A stretch of 64,000 bases of DNA from Lumbricus rubellus (lineage: Eukaryota > Annelida > Clitellata > Crassiclitellata > Lumbricidae). The position numbers and the translations under genes are program-made. How positions within the stretch are numbered: the first letter of the stretch is position 1; every line of letters starts with the position of its first letter. The stretch spans positions 34,254,660-34,318,659 of the forward strand of contig OX243817.1 of NCBI GenBank assembly GCA_945859605.1, given 5' to 3'. Positions 11,401 to 21,162 of this stretch are shown here, piece by piece. The notes beneath the pieces were generated by a model. The model saw only the letters and a list, made by a program, of their open reading frames with translations, had not been told where the DNA came from and made no database searches.

Positions 11401-13121
11401 GAAGAACTCCGCTTCACTACGCTGCCATGCTACTACCCTATAATAACACGCAAGCTCGCTATCTAACGAGGGGGTTAATGGATATAATATCCATCGTTAA
11501 CGCAGTTGATATTTACGGCAAAACCCCTTTGCATTACGCTGATATGAAGTATCAGTATGAGTTTCTCATCAATTATGCAGGAGCCCGTGAAAGCATAAAA
11601 GACAATTGCGGACATACACCTAGAGACCTTAGACAGCTACGAAAATCGGTGACTATCAACACAGAAGGCGCAAAGCAATTGCGAATAGGAAAAACAACAC
11701 TTTGCTCGTCCAGAGATATCACGAGTTCGTTCGACAAAACCCATGTGACAGAATTATCTAAGCGAAAACTAATTAGAAATGTTCGTATTCATTTTCAATC
11801 ACATCGCCCTATTGCCTCATCAAATGAGGCAATCTGGAAGGTTTGGATCGAAAACGACTTTCCTGGCCTCAACAGACGCATAAACAAACTTAAACCAGCG
11901 ATTCAGCGCTTCGTTGATCGTTTGGCTGATGGCATAAAGGAAAAAGATGCTCGATTTGAGTGTCAGCCGATTTCAGTCGGCAGTGCCGATGAAGAAACAA
12001 AAGCTGTCATTTCAGCAGACTTTGATTTTAACTTTGAACTGACTAAGTTTAGTCAGCTTTGTGATATACTTCCACATCCAATGGGTCCAAAAGGATACTT
12101 TCAACTGAGGCGGAAGAGTGACAATGCAAAAAAGAGGCAGAGTGATCGGGAGTTTGCCTGTTTCTTCAACTTGGATCAGTGTTTACTAACAAACGAAGTC
12201 AATTCTAGATTCCAGATTATTTTAGAAGATGTCTTAAATGGTACAAATTTCTGGCAAAACGAACATCTGTTCGAATGGAACTTGACAAATATTGGTTTTA
12301 AGACATCCGAGAAGCCAGCTGGCCTGTGTAAGACTGTGCGACTAAGGATGATTAATCCTATTGAGGATGGAGAGGGTGGCCTTCTTTTTGTCAATGTATC
12401 GATTGACGTAGTTGCTTGTATTCATGTGGAGGATTCATGTTTTGGAGATCAGCTGCCAATTGACACGAGCTCAGCTGTGAAGGCAGACGGTTTTACACTG
12501 GTCTTTGATCAACCACGTTTTGATCCATCGAAACCACATATGCATCACTCTATCTTTTCCGATACATTTTCCAGAATTTCTTTTGCACTGGTGGAGAGTC
12601 GAGTCATAAAAGAAAGCTCGTCTTTAATAAAGGCAGCATATTTAGTTTGCAAACTGATACTTTACAATCATCCAAAGACTGCTTATCAACTGAAGACTTC
12701 CCTTCTCTATTGCATGGAGGCTCTTAATATTGGGGAGGAATGTGAAAGAAAGGATGAAGAGAAATTTACGCAAAAGCAGTTAGCCTTCTGGGTCGAGAGG
12801 CTTATGTTTTGCTTCATGGAGTTTTATCATCATGGCGTTTATCCATGTTACTTCATGCCATCATTCAAACAGCGAGTTGTAGAACTCAATGATTATTATT
12901 TCTGGTCTAAGTTTCCTTTCAAATACTCTGCGGCATTTGATATTTACCTTGACCTATGCCCAGATGACACGACGATTGATATACCTATAATCCAAAGCAA
13001 ATCCACGTACGACTTAGGCCTAAACGAAGGAAGTTTTATTGCGAGTCAAGACCCTAAGTGGGAACAATTTGATCGGGAAGAATTCATTAGAAAGTTAGCA
13101 TCCCGTCGTCCCAGCTATTGA
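8493..13121 (+). CDS. Ankyrin-repeat / cGAS-like (Mab-21) nucleotidyltransferase
   Basis: One uninterrupted exon encodes about 1542 aa. The start is the first in-frame ATG with a good context (ACAATGA). The frame is open upstream only to an intron acceptor (CTTCACAG|, 8434), implying a 5' UTR intron. Order: Glu-rich low-complexity tract (about residues 65-125); scattered ankyrin repeats from about 255 to 1040 (GDTALHLAARN, MTPLHLASKYGY, GETPLHVAVKER, GATALIKAAETR, GRTPLHYAAM, GKTPLHYAD); C-terminal Mab-21/cGAS-like domain from about 1095. The catalytic signature is present: GS at 1163-1164, DFD with Asp 1176 and 1178, and VSIDVVACI with Asp 1305, spaced as in cGAS. The C-terminal helical half (QLKTSLLYCMEAL, QLAFWVERL) fits Mab-21 proteins. 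Family knowledge: such receptors make cyclic dinucleotides that activate STING. Ligand and product here are unknown; the ankyrin part may bind partners. Alternative: a non-catalytic Mab-21 protein, less likely with the triad kept. Confidence 0.8.
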   Translation: MSSKTTTKTEVVAEDTQNADGRSVDEFHHQSDAKYAAFDYEMSDDSKGSVLENIQHPLSEVKELYEMDEEEEEEEKEKEEEKEKKKEEEKKEEEKKEEEEKKEEEEEEQEEEEEEDLEGEEDYFQDVYENEDEHGFNKLYLAVERDDTYTVRRLLMSSVDVNVLDTNKNNRLQLHAIVTELLYKNDDVDPRNEFDRVSLHATSEDDHLGAAPELLKSNVDANIASSSHDASPSITAEIGCSEIAKALIDYVGGINEVDGNGDTALHLAARNDRNALVKILVKQSEENDARTLLELAVIHAYPDEMELSKQSDRNKTDSVQIPHHFSTRADNLEMAETVLSPHPSVKAVSIGQATPLQGRLTADREHAEIVENLILNGANVNACNDDKMTPLHLASKYGYSSIVDILLDNHATVDVTKQALETPFYLAAKNGHADIVDMLLRRGICDFVANSYGETPLHVAVKERHIKVVEVILKHSRKMFDKLTEEEQKLQDNAKNLVDMRYIMPIELEKPGGRRVSAEIVWTEKSTPLESMLQSDGYTALELAVKSIQPNMVKTLLTEERCVYSEAHLANSFRRLIENFMPPGQRYEFISTYIIKRMNIIDNMEFLCHDIHYRMKCKRIKEITKLLMNSSKFNVNYQDDQLNTLLHATIKQCRECVYDYLKKSRPRRLRMITIDGVIQLLLKKGADFNMKNAFGETPLIVASQNGCSHTIQTLFDWEKKSGLKLDLDARDEYGATALIKAAETRHVSVLQLLLSHKVAVNLHDYFGFTALHAVIHEPNKNWLDLHFFCKGLLKQKRRHIDDQRKVLRWSESSWEEQTLDPLKTINQMEEHLDYDERTTRCKEEMVKLLLAIDELNVNARDFRGNTPLDLVVKSSNGITPKTFIALKDRGAIRNTLEPVDEAPMGVARVDERGRGPLHRLIISHVSNYADEDRKVAKREQDHERFKLMVDEILIKPKNFRESASETDDKGRTPLHYAAMLLPYNNTQARYLTRGLMDIISIVNAVDIYGKTPLHYADMKYQYEFLINYAGARESIKDNCGHTPRDLRQLRKSVTINTEGAKQLRIGKTTLCSSRDITSSFDKTHVTELSKRKLIRNVRIHFQSHRPIASSNEAIWKVWIENDFPGLNRRINKLKPAIQRFVDRLADGIKEKDARFECQPISVGSADEETKAVISADFDFNFELTKFSQLCDILPHPMGPKGYFQLRRKSDNAKKRQSDREFACFFNLDQCLLTNEVNSRFQIILEDVLNGTNFWQNEHLFEWNLTNIGFKTSEKPAGLCKTVRLRMINPIEDGEGGLLFVNVSIDVVACIHVEDSCFGDQLPIDTSSAVKADGFTLVFDQPRFDPSKPHMHHSIFSDTFSRISFALVESRVIKESSSLIKAAYLVCKLILYNHPKTAYQLKTSLLYCMEALNIGEECERKDEEKFTQKQLAFWVERLMFCFMEFYHHGVYPCYFMPSFKQRVVELNDYYFWSKFPFKYSAAFDIYLDLCPDDTTIDIPIIQSKSTYDLGLNEGSFIASQDPKWEQFDREEFIRKLASRRPSY

Positions 13122-13619
13122 ATCGGCAGATGGTGATAAACATTATGCAAAAGGAAATGACCTTCAGAATCGAGAGACATATTTTGCTTAATGGTGTTTT
13201 ATCGACATGATTCTTATCTCTGTTGTTTCGTGTTGCTTTCTGTCGTCATTCTGAGAGCATGTAGGGCAGCTGAGTGATTACTATGGGAGCAGCGAAGTGG
13301 AGTTAGTGGACGAGCAGTGTCATTAAAAATTACTTTAAGGCACTAATGAACATAAAATCAATATAATTATTTGAGGCGATGGATTAACTATAACTACTAT
13401 ATTGGCATCTTAAATTCATCCAAAGCTTTCGATACGGTGGACCAAACTACATTAATCAATGAACTTGAGAACTGTTCTGAGCTATCGCGTAAAGCCAGAT
13501 AACGACTATCTGATTACTTGAAACATAGAATTCAATTTGCATCGTTTGAGGATTAACATAACATAACATGGGTTTTAAGTGGTTCAGAAGACGTTGGGTC
13601 TGTGTTAGAACCACTGCAA
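13122..13619. other. Intergenic region with a decayed LINE scrap
   Basis: No gene. Bases about 13400-13500 read, with stops nearby, as a reverse-transcriptase motif A scrap (SSKAFDTVDQTTLINEL). The rest shows nothing I can name. Confidence 0.5.
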
Positions 13620-16000
13620 ATTTGACCTGGAACATTTAATACCCCAACCTTCCTAGGTTCCATTTAAATGCTGTGACCGTGTCCACCGACACAGTGCTGT
13701 CACTCAATCCGTTCCACATGTCTACAACTCTAGCACTGAAAAATTTCTGCCCTTTCGGCTTCTTAAATAATTTGTACCTATGACCCCAAGTTGCTTTGTT
13801 TGATGCTAATACAAAGAACTTCTCCCAACCCAGTGCTTCACTTCCAGTAATGATCTTGTATGCTTCAATTAGGTCTCCTCTGCTCCTCCGTCTCTCCAGT
13901 GTTGTTAGCCCACACCTTTCCAACCTCTCCTCATAGCTCAAATCTTTGTAACCCCAAATCATCTTCGTAGCTCTTCTCTGCACTTTCTCCAGTTTTTCAA
14001 TATCCTGCTTCAGGTATGGATTCCATGCCTGAATGCAGTATTCCAGCTGTGGCCTAACCAATGATTTATATAGCCTTAGTATTGTATCCTTATCTCTAGT
14101 AACTATTGTCCTTTTTATCATGCCTAATGTTGAATTTGCCTTTTTTGATGCTTCAGCACATTGCCTTGAAGGCTTTGCACTCTTGTGCATGATCACTCCT
14201 AAGTCCCTTTCTTCATCACTCACCCTCAGTGCCTTACCCCCCATTTCATATGCAAACTCCTGGTTCCTCCTTCCCATATGCATCACTGAGCACTTTTCCA
14301 AAATTAAAGCGCATTTGCCAGTCCTGTGACCATCTAAACATTTTCCCTAGATCTTCCTGTAATATATCTGCTTCTTCTTTATAATTTTGTGTCATCCGCA
14401 AAATTAGAAAGTTTTTATAGAATCCCATCATCTATATCATTAATGAAAAAAGTACAAACAACAGTGGCCCCAACACTGATCCTTGTGGCACTCCGCTTAG
14501 CACTGCTGTCCACCTAGAGTGTTTATCACCTATTCCCACTTTTTGTCTTCTATCTGAAAGCCAGCTTTCAATCCACTTGAGTACCTGCCCACTAATCCCG
14601 CTTGCTTGTAACTTTTTAACTAGTCTTTTATGGGGTACTTTATCAAATGCCTTTGCAAAGTCTAGGTAAATCACATCCACTGGCTTTCCCTCATCTATCT
14701 TCTCAAAGACCTCTTCTAAGAATTCCAACAGATTTGTCAAACACGAGCGTCCCTTAGTAAATCCATGTTGACTGCCTTTTATAATGTCATGTTCATTCAA
14801 ATGCTCAACTATGTTATCCTTAACAATTTTCTCCATGACCTTACACACCACACTGGTTATACTGACTGGTCTGTAGTTACTTGGCTCACTTCGGTTTCCC
14901 TTTTTAAACAGTGGCACTACAAGGGCATTCCTCCATTCTTGTGGAACATCTCCGCTCTGTATCGATTTATTGAAGATCTGTGCCAATGTCTCCCCGATTT
15001 CTTCCCTCACTTCATGTAAGAACTTAGGATGTAACTCATCGTTTCCTGGACTCTTGTCCATTTTTTATCTTTTCAATTGTTCCACCACCTTTTCCCTAGT
15101 AAACATTATTTGCATCAATTTTTTACCACCACTGTCCAGAAATGCTTGGCTAGGCTCAGGAATGTTTCCTAAATCCTCCAAAGTAAGCACTGAGCTGAAC
15201 AATTTATTCAGCACTCCAGTAGCTTCCGAGTCGTCCACAACAACTTCTCTACCCCCTCTTCCTTTTTTAGTGGCCCTGCCCTGTCTTTCCTTTTTTGCTT
15301 GCTTCTAACATAATTGTAGAAACTCTTGCTGTCGTCTTTTACATTCCTCGACAACTTCTGTAGCGCCGTGCTTACTCGCCAGGTGGCCGCCTATTCTTGC
15401 CTTAAGAGTTCCGGACCGAACCACCCGCGAGAGGGCTAACTGTTGGGGAAATGTGTACTTTGCCAGGTCCTCGGACAGGGAAACCTAACCCCAGGTTCTA
15501 AGGAAAGATATTCTTCTTCTGGGGCCCGGCCAGCAACCGGGGTTCTTACTTCCGTTGGGAATCGGGTCTCTTCACCAAGTTCTACACCAGGAGATGGGCG
15601 AGTGGTGGCTGGACAAGGTCCCACGGTCGTTTGGTGGACGACGACAGCCCCCCTCCCCTTGAGGACTTATCTGGGTTCGTTCCCCATTCAACAGTTTTCT
15701 CAGACCCAACTCCCCTCGAAAGTAATTCAGTTAGATTCCTCACTTCCTCTAATACTTTCACCAATCCCTCTTGGCTATTACTTACAATGGAAGCCAAGGT
15801 ATCAACACGCTCTACGATTTTCAACAACCCCTGGGACATAACCTCTAACCTCTCTTCTTGTCCCTTAACCTTATCGAAAAGATCCCCACTGGTCCCTTCC
15901 AGCTGAATTGAATTGGAGTCATCTAAACCTTCTCCTTCTGACTCACTCTTCTCGCCCTCTTCTTTCTTGTCTGTTTCGTTTTCCGACATTATTATTTTTA
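13620..16000 (-). mobile_element. CR1/Rex1-like LINE, antisense, internally deleted
   Basis: On the minus strand, bases 15061-14432 encode the fingers and palm of a LINE reverse transcriptase: KSPGNDELHPKFLHEV, NYRPVSITSVVCKVMEKI, QHGFTKGRSC, VIYLDFAKAFDKVPHKRL and SGVPQGSVLGPLLF. A break near 14420-14440 removes the FADD-type motif. Bases 14301-13636 continue with the thumb and C-terminus (LRLYKSLVRPQLEYCIQAW, KVQRRATKMIWG) to a stop. Further upstream on that strand, 15989-15582 encodes an acidic coiled-coil protein start (MSENETDKKEEGEKSESEGE), plausibly ORF1. The endonuclease region between them is missing. It is a dead copy. Confidence 0.75.
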
Positions 16001-16104
16001 TTCTTATTAATCATAAAAAGAATTCGAGTATTTGTTTTTCAGATTTTTTCCTTAATTATTTAATAAAGTTTTATTTATCATGACAATTATTTTATCATTT
16101 ACAG

Positions 16105-16131
16105 AGACAGAGGAGGCCTATCGACGAACAG
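16105..16131 (+). other. Possible 27-nt phase 1-1 linker micro-exon
   Basis: CATTTACAG precedes 27 bases that read (g)AG ACA GAG GAG GCC TAT CGA CGA ACA G and are followed by GT. Length and phase match the linker exons of gene 2 (41966-42013, 43255-43323). The donor GTGATC is weak and a match of this length can arise by chance. Confidence 0.15.
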
Positions 16132-16582
16132 GTGATCGCCCTGTTTTCAGACAAGAACGATATGAGCGATAGGGATCGCCTCGGAATCCAATTAATTAAA
16201 TTTACAGTTCAGCCTAACACAAATATTGTCTTTGTTAATTTAGATACAACCTGCTTTGCATTTATATTTCTTGAATAAGGATAAAGTGAATTATCTGACT
16301 ATTCTCGTCAGTAATTATTATAAAACATTCATAAAATGCACAATCGATAATATTCAATCGAAAATATTATTATTGTAAGGTGACACCGACTACTTCCCTG
16401 TCAATCCAGAGAATATTTGTAGGAAATCTTTCAGTTCTCTGTTCCAATAGAAATTCCTCCCACAGATTATTTCTTTTACGACGGCCTTGTTTCTGGTCAG
16501 AATTTTGACAATTTCGTAGCGTTCAAAACCTTTCCACATCAGTCACGCAGAGCGGATCAATCTCTTTCTTAGAAATTATTGC

Positions 16583-17583
16583 TGCAAAACCGTAAAACTT
16601 CAATTTTATGCCACAAAGATAGATTTCGGTCACAAAGACCTTCAACAGTTCTTTTCCCTTCGACATAGGGCTGCCAACCGTCCCGGATTCGCCGGGACAG
16701 TCCCGGAATCGGCCCTATTGTCCCGTGTCCCGGGCTGACCCCAAATTGTCCCGGAATTCGATGAGGTCTGACGTTCACTCAGGGTTGTATGTTGGACGGC
16801 GCTATATTCAATTAACTCTTTAAAACTTTGGAGATCACTGAAAGTCTGAAACTCGATTGTTTCATTTTTGTCATAAATAGGCATATAGGCTCTTAAAGTC
16901 AGTCGTGTATTCCAATTTCTGACGCTTTTTACGATACAGTTTTCAGCATAATGAACGACCTATAATCTTAATCGCAATTGCCTGAGCGCCTATAGGCGCT
17001 GATCTTGCTGAACTTTTGTCGAAAATAAATGTTAGCACGATAGGTGCTAAGTTCTATGACTTTTTACGCAGTGAGATGAAGCTACTTAAAATGTCAGCAA
17101 CTCGGCAGAAGCAGGCTTACAAGTTCTGCTCTGTCGCCGCAGATCCAGACTTCTGCAATTTGCGTGTAGGCATATAGGCCTATGAACTTTGCTCATGCTA
17201 TACTCATAGACGTCCCGTTATAAGCCTGATAAGGATTAGGCCTACTGAAATTTATTTACCGTTTTCTTCGTGAAATCGATTCAGATATTAAAACAGACTT
17301 ATCTTTTGATGTTTACTATTGACGACTATTTCAGTAGACTGTAGAAGGCATGTGGTCCCCCCCATTTTGAACATGAGCAAGGCCTATTCCATTTATGTGG
17401 ACGAGTAGGCCTATTGGTAATGGCCCATCGAGTGACTGCGGGCGTCCCGGAATGGCAAAGTCAAAAGTTGGCAGCCCTATTAAGTTCGACAGCCTACAGT
17501 GAACTCGTAAAATCTTCGTTTTTTTATGCCACAAAGACGGCTTTTTGTCACAAAGACCTTCAGCAGTTCTTTTCCCTTCAACG
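16583..17583. repeat. Direct repeat of about 80 bp flanking a TA-element
   Basis: The sequence TATGCCACAAAGA...TCACAAAGACCTTCA(A/G)CAGTTCTTTTCCCTTC occurs before the element (about 16606-16662) and again after it (about 17525-17580), same orientation, a few mismatches. This looks like a local duplication separate from the TA target duplication. Confidence 0.65.
16668..17477. mobile_element. TA-flanked non-autonomous DNA transposon
   Basis: Starts GGGCTGCCAAC and ends with the exact complement GTTGGCAGCCC, with TA immediately outside both ends. Beyond the 11-bp repeat both termini keep a CCCGGAAT word. There is no transposase frame. The family is uncertain; Tc1/mariner-like from the TA duplication. 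Confidence 0.5.
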
Positions 17584-18763
17584 GCCCACACGAAACTGAC
17601 TAGAAATGACGCCGAAACGCCCACGTGACAGAAGGGACTCGAAAATTTATTGGGGGAAATGGTTCTTTTCACGAACGAAACTGTTTCTTCTGTGAAGTTT
17701 TAGGCTATGCGAATGTTGTTAGTAACGCGGAATTGATGCGAAGAATATTATTGGCTTCTCAGAGAAATAGTCTATTGTACGTGATCGACTGTTGCTAATA
17801 GCCGTTTCAATATATATTATCATATTAAGAACGGAGCTTCTCAGCATTAAGGATGAGTCAAGAGCCATTTAATCCTGCATGTAGGTCCTAGATCTTAACT
17901 CGACAGTGTTGGCGTCTCACAGATTGAACGTGAAATCGTTGCTAAGTGTGAATCACAGAAAATAAGTGACTGGCGAGTCTTGACTTTCTTTAAGTAGGCC
18001 AATTTTCCTGTCTGGTTTGAATTTGTTTGTCTTCTCAAATGCAAAATACCATGTCATTTGCAGCCAAATGTGCCAGCAATTATCATCATTATAATAATTT
18101 GTATAGGCCTATAGGATTCACTTTATTAGGTTTTGCTCAATTGCTCCTTTTATTCTTACTGTTTTGTTACTGTGGCAAAGTAGGCCTATGTCTGCACCAT
18201 GGGCGTAGACTTAGGGGGTACAGCGTACATGGGCGAAGTTTGGTTGCATTTTATACATTTTATCCTCTTCACAGAGTCACAATGTTGTCCATGAGTTTTC
18301 CTACAACTGAGCTGCCTACAAGGACTTTGGAGAAAAACTTATGGACAACAGCAGTGTGTAAAGTCGTAAAAGCTGACGTAAGCATTGTAGTAAGTAAAAG
18401 AAAAACACAAAAGGCCGGATATAGCTTTGTCTAACCGACACAGGATAATTATGCTCGAGCAGTCAAGTTGTCAGCTAGGCCTAATTTCATCCAGTTCGTC
18501 AAGGTAATAGGAGTTAGATATTCAACATCTTGAAGAAATTAGATGTGAAGAAGATAGCCTATTACAAAAATCCAATAGAAATTTGGCAGGTCGTAAGGCT
18601 GGTCAAGAGTCAAGGTTAGGCCTAATAATTATATGACCTGTCGCGACCTATCATGGTGACGCCCTCGCTGGACATGATAGATGATAAAAAAGGATTCCTG
18701 GAAGTCTGGCACCATGATATAATAGTTCTTCATCGACAGTAAGAGGATTAGCATATACGCCGT

Positions 18764-18931
18764 CATGGGCGGAGTTTATCGGGGCTGGGGGGCTAAGCCC
18801 CTCCAAGAAGGCTCAGTCTCAAATGCAACTGTTTTACCATGAAAATGGTATCCTTTTCTGGATTAGCGCCCCCCCAATAAGGCCCAGACTTGGGGTTAGC
18901 CCCCAAGAACGGAAACCAAACTCCGCCCATG
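18764..18931. mobile_element. 168-bp hAT-type MITE
   Basis: Perfect 14-bp terminal repeats (CATGGGCGGAGTTT and its complement) with an 8-bp target duplication differing at one base (TACGCCGT / TACTCCGT). The interior has GGGGGCTAAGCCCC words shared with the elements at 42496 and 55256. Confidence 0.75.
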
Positions 18932-19014
18932 TACTCCGTTGGCGTTTTGAAGACAAACGGCGATCGAAAGATAACTGTCATGGCCACCCACCCTATTTCT
19001 CATACCACGCCATG

Positions 19015-19020
19015 GACCCA
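19015..19020. repeat. Polinton target-site duplication, left
   Basis: GACCCA, identical to 35670-35675 on the other side of the element. Polintons make 6-bp duplications. Confidence 0.95.
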
Positions 19021-19183
19021 AGTAGAACAGAATGTAGCAAGCTCGGACATTCGACCAGTATAGCCTTCAGTTTCGCCCAATTCGACCAGTACAGCCTTCA
19101 GTTTCGTCCATTTGACCAATACCAGCCTAAAAAAACTGAGTGCCCGCGCAGTTTGACCAATATAGCCTTACTTTTTCATATTC
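19021..19183 (+). repeat. Polinton terminal inverted repeat, left (163 bp)
   Basis: Matches the reverse complement of 35507-35669 with only a handful of mismatches (all near 19067-19082). It contains about four degenerate iterons built on TTCGACCAGTA(T/C)AGCCTTCAG, spaced roughly 31 bp at first. Confidence 0.95.
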
Positions 19184-19459
19184 ATGGAATATCCAACTCG
19201 GCTTAAAGACAAGATATCCCAATATAAAATGGTTTACCCGAATAAAACTAAAACTGAATTACGAAAAATCGCCAGGCAGCTCGGCTTGGTTGGATATTAT
19301 ACAAGACTGCTGAGATCGGAGTTGATTGTTGTAATTGACGCCCACAACCGCGAATGCTACGACGATGACTGCCCATGCAAGTATCCACGTCCACGCACGA
19401 TTACCGTCGTTCGTCGTCGGCGCAATGTCGGCACGTCTTCATTTTCAACCCGAGAATAG
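19184..19459 (+). CDS. Small SAP/Rho-N-like basic protein at left end
   Basis: A 91-aa ORF just inside the terminal repeat. Residues about 24-50 (TELRKIARQLGLVGYYTRLL then RSELIVVI) form the two-helix SAP/Rho-N-type nucleic-acid-binding module, followed by an acidic-cysteine patch and a strongly basic tail (TITVVRRRRN). The N-terminus resembles that of the polymerase at the other end (MEY..R.KD..SQYKM), so the two termini share coding sequence. A second in-frame ATG at 19229 sits in AATATAAAATGG and could be the real start. Possible role: binding the element ends; this is inference. Confidence 0.6.
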   Translation: MEYPTRLKDKISQYKMVYPNKTKTELRKIARQLGLVGYYTRLLRSELIVVIDAHNRECYDDDCPCKYPRPRTITVVRRRRNVGTSSFSTRE

Positions 19460-19981
19460 TAGAAGGGGTCGCAAGTGGGGGCAAAAAAAACCGTAATGTG
19501 CTGAAATAAATACAAGCCTATAATCCTGGCCACACTAAAACGCGCGTTTTAATGTAGACACGATTGTAGCCGCACGATGATTCTGTGCGATGTAAGCACA
19601 GCAGGTTCAAAGTCCGACGAGCGAAGATCTGCGCGCAATTAACTCCTCCTCCTCAAAGCTGAATACACAGCGAACGTAAAAAAGAGAATTTATCGACAGA
19701 AATTTCGGAATATTATTGCGAGAAAGACTAATTTATTCCTTTGCTGTTCCATTTACAACACCGACAGTAATCTGATTCAGGTCCTCCAAACCGAAGTTTT
19801 TCTAAGTTGTATCAAAATGTACAAATTATTGCATCCATAGTAGAGGTTCAGTTTTTAGGAACACCGCGTCTCGCGATGGAAATTTCCCGCAGTATTGACG
19901 ATGTGCTATTAGGCCTACAGTCTTTTCTTTCACTTTCGTTATCGATATCAAACACGACATAGGCTACTTTTCATAATCGTC
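19460..19981. other. Non-coding gap between left ORF and integrase
   Basis: No gene. It holds a 16-bp perfect palindrome TAAAACGCGCGTTTTA (19536-19551) and an AT-rich stretch downstream of the integrase stop codon. Nothing else is recognised. Confidence 0.5.
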
Positions 19982-21162
19982 TCACAATGTCAGTAAGGCT
20001 TCATTTTCGATCCATGAATTAAACGAGTCTGGGTAGCCCAACCACTTCACGAGACATTTCTCCCCGCGTTTCCTAATCACTTTTTCGATTCTAAATATTT
20101 CTTGAGTTGTTTTCTGTAGCTCCTGCTCGTAAAAAGAGCCTTGTATTTCCTCACCCGCAGAATCAGTAATCTTGTAAGTTGGCGGATCTGTGTATTGAAC
20201 CTGAGATACTACAAAAACCTCCTCCACCCATCTAGTCGTATAACCCTTTTCAAAAATATTCTTCTTCCTAGTTATTCTGACTTGATCGCCGATTGAAAAC
20301 TTTGGTATAATAGGCTCTGAAATCTCATCGCCGTATAAATTCATAAATACGGTCTTTTCATTCACTTTCAAACTAGCCTTGGTGGGAGTCATTTTAATTG
20401 AAGAATGTCTCGTTTCATTATAATTACTAACCATTTCATCTAATACATCGATATATCTTCTTGTTGAATTAGCCGTAAAGTATTTGAACATCTTCTCTTT
20501 CATCGTACGCACCCATCTTTCTACGATGGAACTTTTTCCCTCGTTTTCGGTAGAATACAACTCGACTAAATTCTTCACATTTTTATTATAAAATTCTTTC
20601 CCTTTGTCGCACCAAACTTTGACTGGCTGTCGACCACCCCCGAGTATCTTCACGAACCCATCAGCTGTAGACTTCCCACTCTTGTCATGTAATGGAACGA
20701 TCCATCCGTACTTGGAAAACACATCTATGACGGTCAATAGAAATTTCACGCCATCATTATCTCTAGCGAAAGCCTGCATGTCGATTAGATCAGCCGCCCA
20801 AATCTGGTCAATCCCGCCAACACGTATGCGGGAAAACAAAAACTCAATTCGTGAAGGCGTCTGCTATTGTGAAAGGCGGAGATCTAGTTAGTTCACTGAA
20901 CGCTGCCACTAGCAACATTAAATTACCTTGGGCCAAGTTTGCTGGTGAGGTACATTTGCCAGGCCATCAGTTTACTGGTCCCGGTACTAGACTAGATTTG
21001 CGTCTGAATCCCAACGAAACCCCCAAAGATTGGAGCAAACCTATAAACAGGGTAGATAGTGCGGCATATATTCACGGACCCGCCTCGTCCTAAAATTTCT
21101 CACTACTGGTTTGTGTAATTCATTCGCTAATTGATTAGTCCATTTCAGGTCCTGCTGTAATT
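19982..21162 (-). pseudogene. INT: Polinton integrase (rve plus chromodomain), split
   Basis: The DDE-type integrase cuts and joins element ends. The main body (20822-19982, minus) keeps the RNase H-fold core: Asp in WAADLIDM, Asp in WCDKGKEF, Glu in KSSIVERW. It then has an SH3-like part (FSIGDQVRITRKKN) and a C-terminal chromodomain (FRIEKVIRKRGEKCLVKWLG with WIEN). A short in-frame deletion is likely near KNLVELYSTEN. The N-terminal piece (LQQDLKWTNQLANELHKPVV) lies apart at about 21077-21160 on the same strand. The 254 bases between them are an inverted copy of part of the PLA2 gene. The N-terminal piece has no in-frame ATG before its upstream stop. As it stands no full integrase can be made. 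Confidence 0.85.
20823..21076 (+). repeat. Inverted copy of part of the PLA2 gene (left arm)
   Basis: 254 bases that are the reverse complement of 21339-21592, identical over the stretches I compared. The copy keeps the PLA2 frame on the plus strand but stops short of the His-Asp catalytic pair, so it encodes only a fragment. Together the two arms form a 770-bp inverted structure with a 262-base spacer. Confidence 0.9.

Larger units (their letters stand above)
16001..18254. other. Non-coding region
   Basis: No gene is supported. It contains the TA-flanked element at 16668-17477, a direct repeat around it, and one possible micro-exon at 16105-16131, each listed separately. The remaining sequence is AT-rich with scattered AGGCCTA words. 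Confidence 0.5.

Noticed and set aside
19982..20822. Integrase as part of an LTR retrotransposon
   Set aside because: The chromodomain integrase could suggest gypsy, but neighbouring polymerase B, ATPase, protease and the shared TIRs place it in the Polinton.
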